A stretch of 61,908 bases of DNA from Hydrogenophaga sp. (GCF_011390835.1 NZ_JAABRQ010000023.1:1-61908); one strand, 5' to 3'; counted from the stretch's first letter, positions 9,862 through 20,106 are shown. Numbers and translations are program-made. Notes: generated from the letters alone by a model not told the origin.

Positions 9862-12462
9862 ATGAGCCAGCCTGCCATGCCCACCAACAATCTCCACGCT
9901 GGCACGCCGGTGGCGAAGCCGGATCGCGCACTGCATGGTGCCCTGCAAGTCGTCGCAATGGTGCTCGGTGTGGTCTCCACCCTCATGGGGCCATACCTCT
10001 ACTTTTTCTCCGTACGGCCAGCAGATGCCCTGGTCCCTGTGCTCGTTGCTGGGCTAGCTTGGAGTGCTATTTTCTTCCTCCGCTTCGGCTACAGCCGCTA
10101 CGTGCCACACCTTATCGTATTTGGCATCTTGTTTGCAGCCGTTGTGGGTGTATTGACCTTCGGTTCGCTGCGTTCGTCGGGGGTGATGCTCTTCGTTGCT
10201 GGTGTGGCTGTTGCTGGTGTCTTCCTGGAGCGTGGCGCGCTTTTGGTTTCGGTGGCATTCACATGCTGCGCCATGGCGGTACTGTTGTGGATCGAAAAAA
10301 ATGGATGGATGCATGCCCCCGTGATGCATGTGACCGCCACCACCGTGGTCGTCTACATGGCCACGGTGGTGGTCGTCGCCATCGTCGTGTACTACTCGCG
10401 GCAGAACTCGCACAGAGCGAATGCTCAACTCCTATCCGAGCTTGAGGCCCATCGCCGCACCGAGCAGGAACGAGACCGCAGCCAGGAACGCTTCGCGCGC
10501 ATCTTCCGCACGAGCCCCACGCCCATGCTGGCGCAGTCGGCCCGCGATGGCCTGATCCTGGACGTCAATCCGGCTTTCGAGCGATGCTACGGATTTACAC
10601 GTGATCAGATCAAGGGGCGTGATGACGCTGTTCTCTGGGCCGACTCCAGTCAGCGCGAACTCTACCTTCAATACCTGATCGAGAAGCGCCAGGTGCTCGA
10701 TTTCCAATGCAAAGGCGTGCGCGCAGACGGCACCACCTTCGACGCCCTGGTCTGCAGCGAATTGGGTAACGACCCCGAGGACAAGCTGCTCATCTCCACG
10801 GTCACTGATATCAGCGTGCAAACGCTGGCGCTGGACAAACTGAAGCAATCCGAAGAGCGGTTTGCGAAAGCTTTCAATTTCAGTCCGCTGAAGATGACCA
10901 TCACCCGGCTGAGCGACGGTACCTTCGTGGAGGTGAATCAGGCACGCGATCCCGTGCAGGGTATGCGGCGCCAAGAGCTGCTGGGCAAATCCACCCTCGA
11001 CACCGGTGGCTGGCTGAGCCCACAGGAGCGCCAGGCCTTCATCGCTCGCATCCTGCGGGAAGGTCATGTGAGTGCCTACGAAACCCGCATGCGGCACGCC
11101 GATGGCCAGCTGATCGACGCCAAGATGTGGGCCGAGCGGATCGAGATCGACGGCGAGGACTGCATCCTCTCCTGCTTTGTCAACACCACCGAAGAAAAGC
11201 GCCGCGAAGCCCAGCTGATGGCGCTCAGCAGCGGCATGGCCGGACCGGTTGGCGACGCCTTGTTCAGCGCGCTCACGCTGCACATGGCGCAGGCGATTGG
11301 CGCCGACATGGTCAGCGTGGGTGAACTGGGTACTGACGAGCACCTGCGCACCCTTACAGTCTGGAAGGACGGCGCTCCCGGCACCAACCTCACCGTCCCG
11401 CTCGAAGGCTCTCCCTGCGCCGTGGCGCTGGGCCAGCCCGATCTGTGCATTTTCGAGAGCGCACTTGCCCAGCACTTCACACAGCATCAAGTCATCACCA
11501 GCGACGGGTTTCAAGCCTACGCCGGCCAGTCGCTTCGGGATGAAGACGGCACGCCGATCGGTCTGCTCAACGCGTACTGGCGCCAGCCCGTGCAACTTGG
11601 CAGCGAGGCCCGCGCCCTGATTGCGATCTTTGCCAGCCGGGCCAACGCCGAACTGGTGCGCCTGCATCGCGACCGCGAGATCCAGCGGCTCAACGCCGGG
11701 CTGGAGCGGCGGGTGCACGACCGCACTGCCGAATTACAGAAGCTCAACGCCGAGCTGGACTCCTTCGCCTACTCGGTGTCACACGACCTCAAATCCCCGT
11801 TGCGCACGATCGACGGCTTCACCCGACTGCTGGGCGAGCAGCTGGGCGGGCGCCTGCAGCCTGAGGAGCAGGTGCTGTTCGAGCGCGTGCTGGGTGCGAC
11901 CCGCCGAATGAGCACCTTGATCGCCGATCTCCTGGCACTGGCGCGGGTCAGTCAGGGTCCGCTCGAGCTGTCGGCGGTGGACTTGAGCGCCCTCGCGAAC
12001 CAGATCTTGCAGAGCGAACAGGAGAAGTACCCCGAACGCGCTCTGCGCTGGCAGATTACGCCCGGCCTGACCTGCCATTGCGACGAGCGGCTGGCTCGCA
12101 TCGCCCTGGAGAATCTGCTCGGCAACGCGGTGAAATACACCAGCAAACGACCCGACCCGCTGATTGAGCTGGGCCAGCTGGGCTGCGAGACGGGCGAACC
12201 CGGCGAACTCTTCGTTCGGGACAACGGCGTGGGCTTCGACATGGCCCAGGCGGACAAGCTCTTCAAGCCCTTTCAGCGCCTGCACATGCCCAGCGAATTC
12301 GAGGGTACAGGCATCGGCCTGGCCACCGTGCACCGCATCGTGGAGCGGCACGGCGGCAGCATCCGTGGAGAGGCCGAGCCGGGCACCGGGGCCACGTTTC
12401 GCTTCTCGCTGTGCAAAACCCCCCTTCTTCGAATCACGTCTCAACCCCATGTCGCTGCATGA
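9862..12462 (+). CDS. Membrane sensor histidine kinase, PAS-PAS-GAF (paralog 1)
   Basis: 866 residues. Residues about 25-190 hold five or six membrane helices without a large periplasmic loop; then PAS 1 (about 215-320), PAS 2 (335-450, after SEERFAKAFNFSPLKMTITR), a GAF-like segment (455-605, with DEDGTPIGLLNAYW), a coiled linker, HisKA with phosphoacceptor H641 in SVSHDLKSPLRTIDGF, and HATPase with LENLLGNAVKYT, DNGVGFDM and GTGIGLATVHRIVERHGG. No receiver domain. The next gene is a close paralog of identical architecture. No response regulator is adjacent, so the partner must be encoded elsewhere. PAS 2 has lost the common N-x-A-x-E pattern (here VNQARDPVQGM). Confidence 0.93.
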   Translation: MSQPAMPTNNLHAGTPVAKPDRALHGALQVVAMVLGVVSTLMGPYLYFFSVRPADALVPVLVAGLAWSAIFFLRFGYSRYVPHLIVFGILFAAVVGVLTFGSLRSSGVMLFVAGVAVAGVFLERGALLVSVAFTCCAMAVLLWIEKNGWMHAPVMHVTATTVVVYMATVVVVAIVVYYSRQNSHRANAQLLSELEAHRRTEQERDRSQERFARIFRTSPTPMLAQSARDGLILDVNPAFERCYGFTRDQIKGRDDAVLWADSSQRELYLQYLIEKRQVLDFQCKGVRADGTTFDALVCSELGNDPEDKLLISTVTDISVQTLALDKLKQSEERFAKAFNFSPLKMTITRLSDGTFVEVNQARDPVQGMRRQELLGKSTLDTGGWLSPQERQAFIARILREGHVSAYETRMRHADGQLIDAKMWAERIEIDGEDCILSCFVNTTEEKRREAQLMALSSGMAGPVGDALFSALTLHMAQAIGADMVSVGELGTDEHLRTLTVWKDGAPGTNLTVPLEGSPCAVALGQPDLCIFESALAQHFTQHQVITSDGFQAYAGQSLRDEDGTPIGLLNAYWRQPVQLGSEARALIAIFASRANAELVRLHRDREIQRLNAGLERRVHDRTAELQKLNAELDSFAYSVSHDLKSPLRTIDGFTRLLGEQLGGRLQPEEQVLFERVLGATRRMSTLIADLLALARVSQGPLELSAVDLSALANQILQSEQEKYPERALRWQITPGLTCHCDERLARIALENLLGNAVKYTSKRPDPLIELGQLGCETGEPGELFVRDNGVGFDMAQADKLFKPFQRLHMPSEFEGTGIGLATVHRIVERHGGSIRGEAEPGTGATFRFSLCKTPLLRITSQPHVAA

Positions 12463-12766
12463 CCCCTGGCCATCCTTTGTTACGCGCCCATGCGCTGGCG
12501 CAAAGCGCTTAGGGTTCGATCGATCAGCACGATCAAGATGGGGAGTCCGTTGAATATGCCCAACATCTCTCGTTCGCGGCTCAGGGATTCTTGGGTGCGC
12601 AAGCGTCCTGAATGCGGGCATCAGCGCGGTACCCGATTCGCAAGGACTTGCAAGGACACTAGGCTGGTGTGGTGGCATGCTCAGTTGCAATGCCAGACCG
12701 GGCGAAGGTGCCATCCTTCATTTCACTGGCTCAGGCCATCCGTCCACCCCAAACCGTGACCACCTA
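12463..12766. other. Gap between the two histidine kinase genes
   Basis: About 300 bp. The open frames in it are short and have no family character. A small palindromic stretch TCGATCGATCA lies near 12517. I see no terminator or strong promoter, so the two kinases could be co-transcribed or separate. Confidence 0.45.
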
Positions 12767-15334
12767 ATGCCCGAGCAACACTCACCCCAGCCGGGCGAGC
12801 ATCGACCCGGCGACCCGTCTGGCGCGCTCGACCAGCACCGCGTCAGAGCCCTGCGCACGCTCTTGCTGGCAGCGGGCGCCGCAGTCCCGGCGATCGCGCT
12901 CGCCGTTTTCCTGCGCGACGGGATCACAACGGTCACCCTTCTGATCGTCGCCTGTTGCGTACTGGTGTGGCTACTGGGGTTCCTGTTCTATCGAAAGCGC
13001 GTGGTCCTCGCCGCACATGGCTTGGTGCTGATCGTGCTGGCGAGCGCCACTATCACCACCCTGCTCACCGGTGGCGTGCGCAGTGCAGGGGTGTTCGTCA
13101 TGCTAGCGTCCATCGCGCTGGCGGGCACCTTCCTCTCAAGGGCAAAAATGGTCGCAGTGGCGCTGTACACCATCGTGGCGCTAGGGGTGATCAACTGGCT
13201 CGAACAACGGGGCATGCTGCCGGGTATGCTGCCGCCCACCGGCTGGACTGTCTGGGTGATCCAGGTCACGGTGGTGGCGATCGTGTTGGTCAGTGCACTG
13301 GCGGGTCAGTACCGACTCCAGGAAGCCTTCGAGAGGCAAGAGGATGCGCTCACACTGGCTCACGAGGCAGAAATCGCCCTGCGCGCCACCAAGGAACGAT
13401 TCAAGTCCCTGTTTCGCAACAACCCTGCGGCCTCCATGGTGCAGTCGATGGAGACAAGCCTGCTGGAGGATGCCAACGAGGCCTACATCGTCATGTGCGG
13501 CTACTCGCGGGAAGAGCTGGTGGGCTACCCACCGCCGAACTTGTGGGCCGACCCGATCGAAGAGCAAGTCTTTCGGGCCACCCTGAGGTCGCACGGCCGG
13601 GTAAGCGGCATGCGTGCACGTGGCCGGCGGCGCGACGGCTCCCTGTTCGATTCGCTGGTCTACGCCGAGATCATCCAGCAGGGCAACAAGCGGCTCATGA
13701 TCGGCATTGTGCTTGATATGAGCGCCGAAGAAAAATCGCGCGAAGCGCTCCAGCAGTCCGAGGAGCGCTTCTCCAAGGCCTTCAATTTCAGCCCGCTGGG
13801 CATGACCATCACCCGCATGTCCGACGGCCTGTTTCTTGAAGTCAACCCTGCCAATGAGCGCGTGCTGGGTTACTCCCGCGAAGACTTCATGGAGCGCACG
13901 TCGGTGGCTGCCGGGGTCTGGCTGAGCGAAGCCGACCGCACTGCCTACATCGATGCACTGCGGCTTCAAGGGCGGCTCATGGGCTTCGAAACCCGCATGC
14001 GCAGCAAACAAGGCGATCCGGTGGACGTGAAGATCTGGTCCGAGCGCATCGAGCTGGAGAACGAGCCTTGCAACCTGGCCTTCACCCTGAACGTGACGGA
14101 AGAGAAGCGCAAGGCAGACCTGCTCCTGAGCATCGCCAAGGGCCTATCAGCTCACACTGGAGACGCTTTTTTCCAGTCTCTGGTGCAACAGCTGGCCCAG
14201 GCCATCGGCGCGCGTGGGGTGGTGGTAGCCGAGACTAGGCCTGACGGCGGGCTCCGTGCGCTGGCCCTGGCCTGCAATGGACAAACAGACCAGGGCACCG
14301 CGCACGACCTCAACGCAACGGTGTTCACCGAGACGCTGGGATCGACCGGCCTGTGGTTCACGAACCTGGGACCAGACGATTCGCCGCCCCTCTGCCCCGA
14401 ACCGGCAACCCATCCCCTGGGCTCTTATGCAGGCGTGGCCATGCGTGATGACGACGGCTCAGCGATCGGCTTGCTGGGTGTTTTCTGGCTCGAACACACA
14501 GAGCCCGCCCCCGACATGAAGGCCCTGATCACAATCTTCGCCAGCCGTTGCAACTCCGAGTTGCTGCGCCTGCATCGCGACCGCGATCTGCACAAGCTGC
14601 AGGCCACGCTGGAGCAGCGGGTAGCCGACCGGACGGCCGAACTGGAGCTGCTCAATCGCGAGCTCGACACCTTTGCGTACTCGGTCTCGCACGACCTGAA
14701 GTCGCCGCTGCGCTCCATCGATGGTTTTATGCACATGCTGCAGGAGCAGGCCGCGCCGCGCTGCACACCCGACGACCAGATTCTCATATCGCGCGTCATG
14801 GCGTCGGCGCAGCGCATGCACGGACTGATCAACGACCTGCTGGCGCTGGCGCGGGTCAGCCAGACCCAGCTGCAGCGAACCGAGGTCAACCTGAGCGAGA
14901 TCGCCGAGGACGTGATCCGGCAGGAACGGCACCGCGACCCCGAGCACACGGTGGACGTGATCATCGAGACCCGGCTCATCGCCAACTGCGATGCGCGCCT
15001 GGCGCAGATCGTGCTTGAAAACCTGCTGGGCAATGCCTGGAAATACTCGCACAAGGCACAAGCGCCCCGGATCGAGTTCGGTCGCACTCCAGACCAGCCC
15101 GGCGACGTGTTTTTTGTTCGTGACAACGGGGCGGGTTTCGACATGACCCGCTCAGACCGTTTGTTCAAGCCCTTCACCCGCTTGCACCAGCCCAGCGAAT
15201 TTCAGGGCTCTGGCATCGGGCTGGCCACCGTTCGACGCATCATCGAGCGGCACGGTGGCAAGATTTCTGGCGCGGGTGCGGTGGGTCGCGGCGCGGAGTT
15301 TCAGTTCCGATTCGGGCGCTCCACCGGGGCGTGA
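12767..15334 (+). CDS. Membrane sensor histidine kinase, PAS-PAS-GAF (paralog 2)
   Basis: 855 residues from the ATG at 12767 (an in-frame ATG at 12677 would add 30 unlikely residues). Same domain order as the preceding gene: five or six helices (about 25-190), PAS 1, PAS 2 (FSKAFNFSPLGMTITRMSDG, with the intact VNPANERVLGYSREDF motif), GAF-like (DDDGSAIGLLGVFW), HisKA with H642 in SVSHDLKSPLRSIDGFMHML, HATPase with LENLLGNAWKYS, DNGAGFDM and GSGIGLATVRRIIERHGG. Kinase and second PAS modules are close to the neighbour; the membrane domain and GAF differ more. This suggests a tandem duplication followed by change in the sensing parts. Confidence 0.92.
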   Translation: MPEQHSPQPGEHRPGDPSGALDQHRVRALRTLLLAAGAAVPAIALAVFLRDGITTVTLLIVACCVLVWLLGFLFYRKRVVLAAHGLVLIVLASATITTLLTGGVRSAGVFVMLASIALAGTFLSRAKMVAVALYTIVALGVINWLEQRGMLPGMLPPTGWTVWVIQVTVVAIVLVSALAGQYRLQEAFERQEDALTLAHEAEIALRATKERFKSLFRNNPAASMVQSMETSLLEDANEAYIVMCGYSREELVGYPPPNLWADPIEEQVFRATLRSHGRVSGMRARGRRRDGSLFDSLVYAEIIQQGNKRLMIGIVLDMSAEEKSREALQQSEERFSKAFNFSPLGMTITRMSDGLFLEVNPANERVLGYSREDFMERTSVAAGVWLSEADRTAYIDALRLQGRLMGFETRMRSKQGDPVDVKIWSERIELENEPCNLAFTLNVTEEKRKADLLLSIAKGLSAHTGDAFFQSLVQQLAQAIGARGVVVAETRPDGGLRALALACNGQTDQGTAHDLNATVFTETLGSTGLWFTNLGPDDSPPLCPEPATHPLGSYAGVAMRDDDGSAIGLLGVFWLEHTEPAPDMKALITIFASRCNSELLRLHRDRDLHKLQATLEQRVADRTAELELLNRELDTFAYSVSHDLKSPLRSIDGFMHMLQEQAAPRCTPDDQILISRVMASAQRMHGLINDLLALARVSQTQLQRTEVNLSEIAEDVIRQERHRDPEHTVDVIIETRLIANCDARLAQIVLENLLGNAWKYSHKAQAPRIEFGRTPDQPGDVFFVRDNGAGFDMTRSDRLFKPFTRLHQPSEFQGSGIGLATVRRIIERHGGKISGAGAVGRGAEFQFRFGRSTGA

Positions 15335-15353
15335 TGGCTCAGCGCGTGGCGGA

Positions 15354-16193
15354 TCAATGCGCGTGGTGGGCGAAGCTGCTGACCAGGGTCACCAGACCGA
15401 TGCCCACCCCCAGCCAAGCCACCTGAGCGGCGGTTTCCCCCAGGCTCAGGCGCCTTTGCAGCTGCGGAATCAGGTCAGCCAGGGCCACATAAACAAAGCT
15501 GCTGGAAGCCAGCACCAGGAAATACGGCAGGAAATCCTCAAAGCTCGAGAGCAGGAGGTAGCCCGTCACGCCCCCGATGGCGGTGACCGTGCCCGCCATC
15601 GACACCTTCACCAGTGCTGCACGCTGGGTTCCTGAGGTTTGGCGCAGGACCACCAGGTCGCCCATGTGATGCGGCACCTCATGCGCCAGCACAGCCAGTG
15701 CAGCGACCACGCCCAGGCGCATGTCGGCCAGAAACGCTGAGGCAATCAGGATGCCGTCGCCGAATGCATGCACGCTGTCGCCGGCCAGCACGGTCCAGCC
15801 GCCGGCGCGGTGTTCGCTGCCGTGGGCATGGTGATGGCCGTGGTGGTGCCCGGCGTGACCGACTGCCTCTGCGTGCGCGACCTGCGAAGGTGCCGCCGGG
15901 TCGGGTATCCCCTGGTGATGCTCATGGCCATGGTGCCAGAGCTCGGCCTTGTCGAGCAGGAAGAAAAACACCAGACCACCCAGCAGACAGGCAAACAGCT
16001 CGTGCGCACTGGCCTGACTCTCGAAGGCTTCGGGCAGTAGGTGCATGAAGGCCGTGGCCATGAGCGCACCGGCGGCCAGGCTCAGCATGTGCTGCGTGTA
16101 GCGCGCCAGCATGGCAAAGCTCAGGACGGCCGCAAGCCAGACGCTGCCAACGCCAGCGGCCACGGTGCCCAGGAGAATTGCGATCAGGGTCAT
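15354..16193 (-). CDS. ZIP-family metal transporter
   Basis: 279 residues, eight predicted helices. Long histidine-rich cytoplasmic loop around 100-130 (HHGHEHHQG, then GHHHGHHHAHGSEH) between helices III and IV, and ZIP signatures HAFGDGILIASAFL (helix IV) and AHEVPHHMGDLVVL (helix V) that form the binuclear metal site. Likely imports Zn2+ or a related divalent cation; specificity cannot be read from sequence. It is the last gene on the strand before the convergent kinase operon. Confidence 0.93.
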   Translation of the reverse strand: MTLIAILLGTVAAGVGSVWLAAVLSFAMLARYTQHMLSLAAGALMATAFMHLLPEAFESQASAHELFACLLGGLVFFFLLDKAELWHHGHEHHQGIPDPAAPSQVAHAEAVGHAGHHHGHHHAHGSEHRAGGWTVLAGDSVHAFGDGILIASAFLADMRLGVVAALAVLAHEVPHHMGDLVVLRQTSGTQRAALVKVSMAGTVTAIGGVTGYLLLSSFEDFLPYFLVLASSSFVYVALADLIPQLQRRLSLGETAAQVAWLGVGIGLVTLVSSFAHHAH

Positions 16194-16228
16194 GGAGAAG
16201 AAGCCGCTTCCAGCAAATGTTCAGACGC

Positions 16229-16253
16229 AAAAAGGGGCCGCATCCGCGGCCCC
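16229..16253 (-). terminator. Intrinsic terminator downstream of the dienelactone-hydrolase-like gene
   Basis: GGGGCCGC (16234-16241), loop ATCC, GCGGCCCC (16246-16253); on the minus strand the stem is followed by TTTTT. It separates the hydrolase gene from the ZIP gene. Confidence 0.88.
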
Positions 16254-16274
16254 GGTGACAGCGAGCGAGCCAGT

Positions 16275-17174
16275 TCAGGCCACGCCGTGCTGCTTGAACC
16301 AGGCGGTGGCACGCTTCCAGCCGTCTTCGGCGGCTTCCTTGCGGAAGCTGGGCCGATAGTCTGCATGAAAGGCATGCGGCGCAGCGGGGTAGACGACAAA
16401 GGTCGACGCCTTGGATGCTGCATTGCCACCACTCAGCACAGTCTTCATCTTATCAACCGTGTCAAGCGGGATGCCGGTGTCGGCGGCGCCGTAGAGGCCG
16501 AGCACCGGCCCGTTGAGATTGGCGCCGATATCCACCGGGTGCCGGGGCGTAAGGTCGGAGGCCTGCCCGACCAGTCGCCCATACCAGGCCACACCGGCCT
16601 TGACCTTGGGATTGTGGGCCGCGTATAGCCAGGTTTGGCGCCCGCCCCAGCAGAAACCGGTCACGCCCAGCTTGTTGGTGTCTCCGCCGTTGGCAGCCGC
16701 CCACTGGACCGTGGCGTCCAGGTCTTGCATCACTTGGGCGTCGGGCACCTTGGAAATCACCTCGGCGATCAGCTTGGCCATCTCGCCGTAGCTCTGCGCG
16801 TCGCCCTGGCGCACAAAGAGTTCGGGTGCAATCGCCAGGTAGCCCGCTTGGGCAAAACGGCGCGCGGTGTCGGCGATGTACTCGTGCACACCGAAAATCT
16901 CCGACAACACCAGCACCACCGGCAAACCGGTTTTGCCCTCGGGCGCGGCCCGATAGGCCGGCATCTTGAAGCCATTCACATCGATCATCACCTCACCGGA
17001 GGTCAGGCCGGCGGAAGGGGTCTTGATCGCCGTCTGCGCCATGATGGGCAGAGCCGAAGCCGCGTAGCCCACGCCCAGCGCAGCCTTAAGGGCCGTGCGG
17101 CGGGTGGCACCCTGGGCAGTCGATTGGCCAGGCAACAGGGCGTCAAGGTCTTGTGACAGGTTGTCATTGAACAT
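16275..17174 (-). CDS. Exported dienelactone hydrolase family protein
   Basis: 299 residues from the ATG at 17174, which has GGAGAA six bases upstream. Residues about 25-50 (TRRTALKAALGVGYAASALP then IMAQ) look like a Tat-type signal after a hydrophilic leader. The alpha/beta-hydrolase core has the DLH triad: Cys in TGFCWGGRQTW, Asp in LYGAADTGIPLD, His in PAAPHAFHADYRPS. Family members open lactone rings; periplasmic ones are common and mostly uncharacterised. Transcribed alone, closed by the terminator at 16229-16253. Confidence 0.9.
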   Translation of the reverse strand: MFNDNLSQDLDALLPGQSTAQGATRRTALKAALGVGYAASALPIMAQTAIKTPSAGLTSGEVMIDVNGFKMPAYRAAPEGKTGLPVVLVLSEIFGVHEYIADTARRFAQAGYLAIAPELFVRQGDAQSYGEMAKLIAEVISKVPDAQVMQDLDATVQWAAANGGDTNKLGVTGFCWGGRQTWLYAAHNPKVKAGVAWYGRLVGQASDLTPRHPVDIGANLNGPVLGLYGAADTGIPLDTVDKMKTVLSGGNAASKASTFVVYPAAPHAFHADYRPSFRKEAAEDGWKRATAWFKQHGVA

Positions 17175-17283
17175 GCGGTTCTCCAATATAGGGGGTTGGG
17201 GGAAACGTGTGGAGTCTGTCACGGAAAGCAGGTTCCCGCAGGGCCCGACGAGAAGCTACCGCCGCCCTACTCGGAGCAAGCGA

Positions 17284-20106
17284 TCAATGCGCCTGGTCCC
17301 AGTTCGGACCCACGCCCACCTCAGCCAGCAGTGGCACCTGGAGCTCGGCCACGCCGGCCATCAGCTTGGGCACTTCGGCCTTGAGCCACTCGACTTCGGC
17401 CTCGGGCACCTCGAACACCAGTTCGTCGTGCACCTGCATGATCATCTTCGTGGCTTTGCCCTGCTCGTCCAGCGTTCTCTGAACCGCGACCATGGCGAGC
17501 TTGATGAGATCGGCCGCCGTGCCTTGCATGGGGGCGTTGATGGCCTGGCGTTCGAGCGCGGCCAGACGGGCGCCTTTCTGGCTCTGGATGCCGTCGAGCA
17601 CGAGGCGGCGGCCAAAGACGGTTTCCACATAGCCCTGGGCTTTGGCCCGTTCGCGGGTGTCGTCCATGTATTGCTTGACGCCAGAGAAGCGTTCGAAATA
17701 GCGCGTGATGTAGTTTTTGGCCGCGGTGTTGTCGATGCCCAAGGACTTGGCCAGGCCGAAAGCCCCCATGCCATAGATCAGCCCGAAGTTGATGACCTTG
17801 GCGTAGCGGCGCTGCTCGTTGCTCACCTGGGCGACGTCCACGCCGAACACCTCGGCCGCCGTGGCCCGGTGCACGTCTTCGCCCGCCTTGAACGCACGCA
17901 ACAGCGCGCTGTCGCTGCTGAGGTGGGCCATGATGCGCAGCTCTATCTGCGAATAGTCAGCGCTGACGATCACACTGCCCGAGGGCGCCACAAACGCCTC
18001 GCGCACACGCCGGCCTTCGGGCGTTCGAATGGGGATGTTCTGCAGGTTGGGGTCGTTGCTGGATAGCCGCCCGGTCACGGCCACGGCTTGGGCGTAGTGG
18101 GTGTGCACGCGCCCGGTTCGCGGCAAAGCGAGCTGGGCCAGCTTGTCGGTGTAGGTGCCCTTGAGCTTGGACAGGCCGCGGTGCTCCAGCAGCTTGGCCG
18201 GCAGCGGATAGTCTTCGGCCAGTTTTTCCAGCACCTCCTCGTCGGTGCTGCGCGCGCCGGTCGCGGTCTTTTTGATCACCGGCATGCCGAGCTTGTCGAA
18301 GAAGATTTCGCCCAGCTGTTTGGGGCTGGCCAGGTTGAACGGCTGTCCAGCGATCTCGTAGGCTTCCTGCTCCAGCGCGTGAATGCGCTGGCCCAGCTCG
18401 TGGCTCTGTTTGGCCAGCGTGGGCGCGTCGATCAGCACACCGTTGCGCTCGATGCGATACAGCACCTCGCTGCTGGCGATCTCCAGTTCGTAGATGAAAC
18501 GCAACCCTCTTCCCGGCTGACTGTCGGCTTGCAATTGAGGCCACAACACGCGGTGCACATCCAGCGTATGGTCGCTGTCTTCACACGAATACTCAGCGGC
18601 CTTGGCCACATCGACCTGCGCAAACGGGATCTGGTGCGAGCCCTTGCCACACAGGTCCTCGTAGGCGATGCCGCTGCGGCCCAGGTGGCGCTCGGCCAAG
18701 CTGGCCAGGCCATGGGGCTTATGCACTTCGAGCACATAGCTTTGCAGCATGGTGTCGTGTGCATAGCCCTGCACCTCGATGCCGTGGTTGGCGAACACGT
18801 GGCGGTCGTACTTGATGTGCTGCCCGAGCTTCAGATGGGCCGGGTTTTCAAGCCAGGGTTTGAGCCTCGCCAGCACCTCGTCCATGGGCAGCTGAGCCGG
18901 CGCGTCAGGCCCGGCATGGGCCAGCGGGATGTAGGCCGCTTCGCCGGGCTTCACGCTGAAGCTGATGCCCACGATCTGCGCCACCATCTCATCCAGCGAC
19001 GTGGTTTCGGTGTCCACCGCCACCAGCTCCGCCGCCATGACGCGCTGCAGCCAGGCGTCGAATGCGTCCCAGGTCAGCACAGTGTCGTAGGCCATGGTCG
19101 ACGCCGCGCTGGGCGTGTCGGGCGCCGCCTCGTCAAACAGGCCCGGTGCGGCGGCTGCGGCCGCCTTCGCCGCTTGGGGCGCCGGCGCGGCCTTCGGCTC
19201 GGCGCCGGCCACTGCCTTGGCCAGCCCCTTGAAGCCATAGGTCTCGTAAAAGGCGCGCAGCGGCTCAGTCATGGGCTCGCCCATGCGAATCGCCTCCAGC
19301 GAAGGCAGATCGGGCACCCAGCCATTCAAATCGCAATCGGTCTTGACGGTCAGCAGCTGGCGCGCGATGGGCAACCAGTCGAGCGCCTGGCGCAGGCTCT
19401 CGCCCACAGCCCCTTTGATGTTCGCCGCGTTGTCCACGATGCCCTGCAACGAGCCGTATTCGGTCAGCCACTTGACGGCGGTTTTGGGGCCGACCTTGTT
19501 CACACCGGGCACGTTGTCCACGGTGTCACCCACCAGAATCTGGTAGTCCACCATCAGGCTGGCGGGCACTCCAAACTCTTCCTGCACACCGGCCAGATCG
19601 CGCCGCTTGCCGCTCATGGTGTCGATGATGCTGATCTGCTCGTTGACCAGTTGCGCCAGATCCTTGTCGCCACTGGAGATCACCACCTTCATACCCTGCC
19701 GCGCTGCGGCCACCGCCAGCGTGCCGATCACGTCATCGGCCTCGACTCCGGGCACATCAAGCACCGGCCAGCCCATCAGCTTGACGACCTCGCGGATCGG
19801 TGCGATCTGCGAGCGCAGATCGTCGGGCATGGGGCTGCGCTGCTCCTTGTAGGCGGGGTAGATCTCGTCCCGAAAGGTCGGGCCCTTGGCGTCAAACACG
19901 CAGGCGGCGTAAGCGCTCGGGTAGTCCTTGAGCAGCTTTTGCATCATGTTGATCAGGATGCGGATGGCGCCGGTTTTTTGCACCGTGCCATCCGGCAAGG
20001 TGGTGCTCATGCTTTCGCCACCGGCAAAAAACGCCCGGTACAGGTAGCTGGAGCCGTCCACCAGCAGCAAAACAGGACGATCGGAGGGCGCAGAGGTGTC
20101 AGACAT
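17284..20106 (-). CDS. polA: DNA polymerase I
   Basis: 940 residues, full length. N-terminal 5'-3' exonuclease (about 10-290: LLLVDGSSYLYRAFFA, KVVISSGDKDLAQLV, YQILVGDTVDNVPGV); 3'-5' exonuclease (about 345-530) with intact DxE in VAVDTETTSLDEM and the YSCEDSDHTLDVH motif, so proofreading is probably active; polymerase with motif A SADYSQIELRIMAHLS, motif B RRYAKVINFGLIYGMGAFG and motif C MQVHDELVFEVPEAEVEW. An Ala-rich linker (about 300-330) joins the exonuclease modules. Divergent from the DUF2782-thrB operon. Confidence 0.99.
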   Translation of the reverse strand: MSDTSAPSDRPVLLLVDGSSYLYRAFFAGGESMSTTLPDGTVQKTGAIRILINMMQKLLKDYPSAYAACVFDAKGPTFRDEIYPAYKEQRSPMPDDLRSQIAPIREVVKLMGWPVLDVPGVEADDVIGTLAVAAARQGMKVVISSGDKDLAQLVNEQISIIDTMSGKRRDLAGVQEEFGVPASLMVDYQILVGDTVDNVPGVNKVGPKTAVKWLTEYGSLQGIVDNAANIKGAVGESLRQALDWLPIARQLLTVKTDCDLNGWVPDLPSLEAIRMGEPMTEPLRAFYETYGFKGLAKAVAGAEPKAAPAPQAAKAAAAAAPGLFDEAAPDTPSAASTMAYDTVLTWDAFDAWLQRVMAAELVAVDTETTSLDEMVAQIVGISFSVKPGEAAYIPLAHAGPDAPAQLPMDEVLARLKPWLENPAHLKLGQHIKYDRHVFANHGIEVQGYAHDTMLQSYVLEVHKPHGLASLAERHLGRSGIAYEDLCGKGSHQIPFAQVDVAKAAEYSCEDSDHTLDVHRVLWPQLQADSQPGRGLRFIYELEIASSEVLYRIERNGVLIDAPTLAKQSHELGQRIHALEQEAYEIAGQPFNLASPKQLGEIFFDKLGMPVIKKTATGARSTDEEVLEKLAEDYPLPAKLLEHRGLSKLKGTYTDKLAQLALPRTGRVHTHYAQAVAVTGRLSSNDPNLQNIPIRTPEGRRVREAFVAPSGSVIVSADYSQIELRIMAHLSSDSALLRAFKAGEDVHRATAAEVFGVDVAQVSNEQRRYAKVINFGLIYGMGAFGLAKSLGIDNTAAKNYITRYFERFSGVKQYMDDTRERAKAQGYVETVFGRRLVLDGIQSQKGARLAALERQAINAPMQGTAADLIKLAMVAVQRTLDEQGKATKMIMQVHDELVFEVPEAEVEWLKAEVPKLMAGVAELQVPLLAEVGVGPNWDQAH

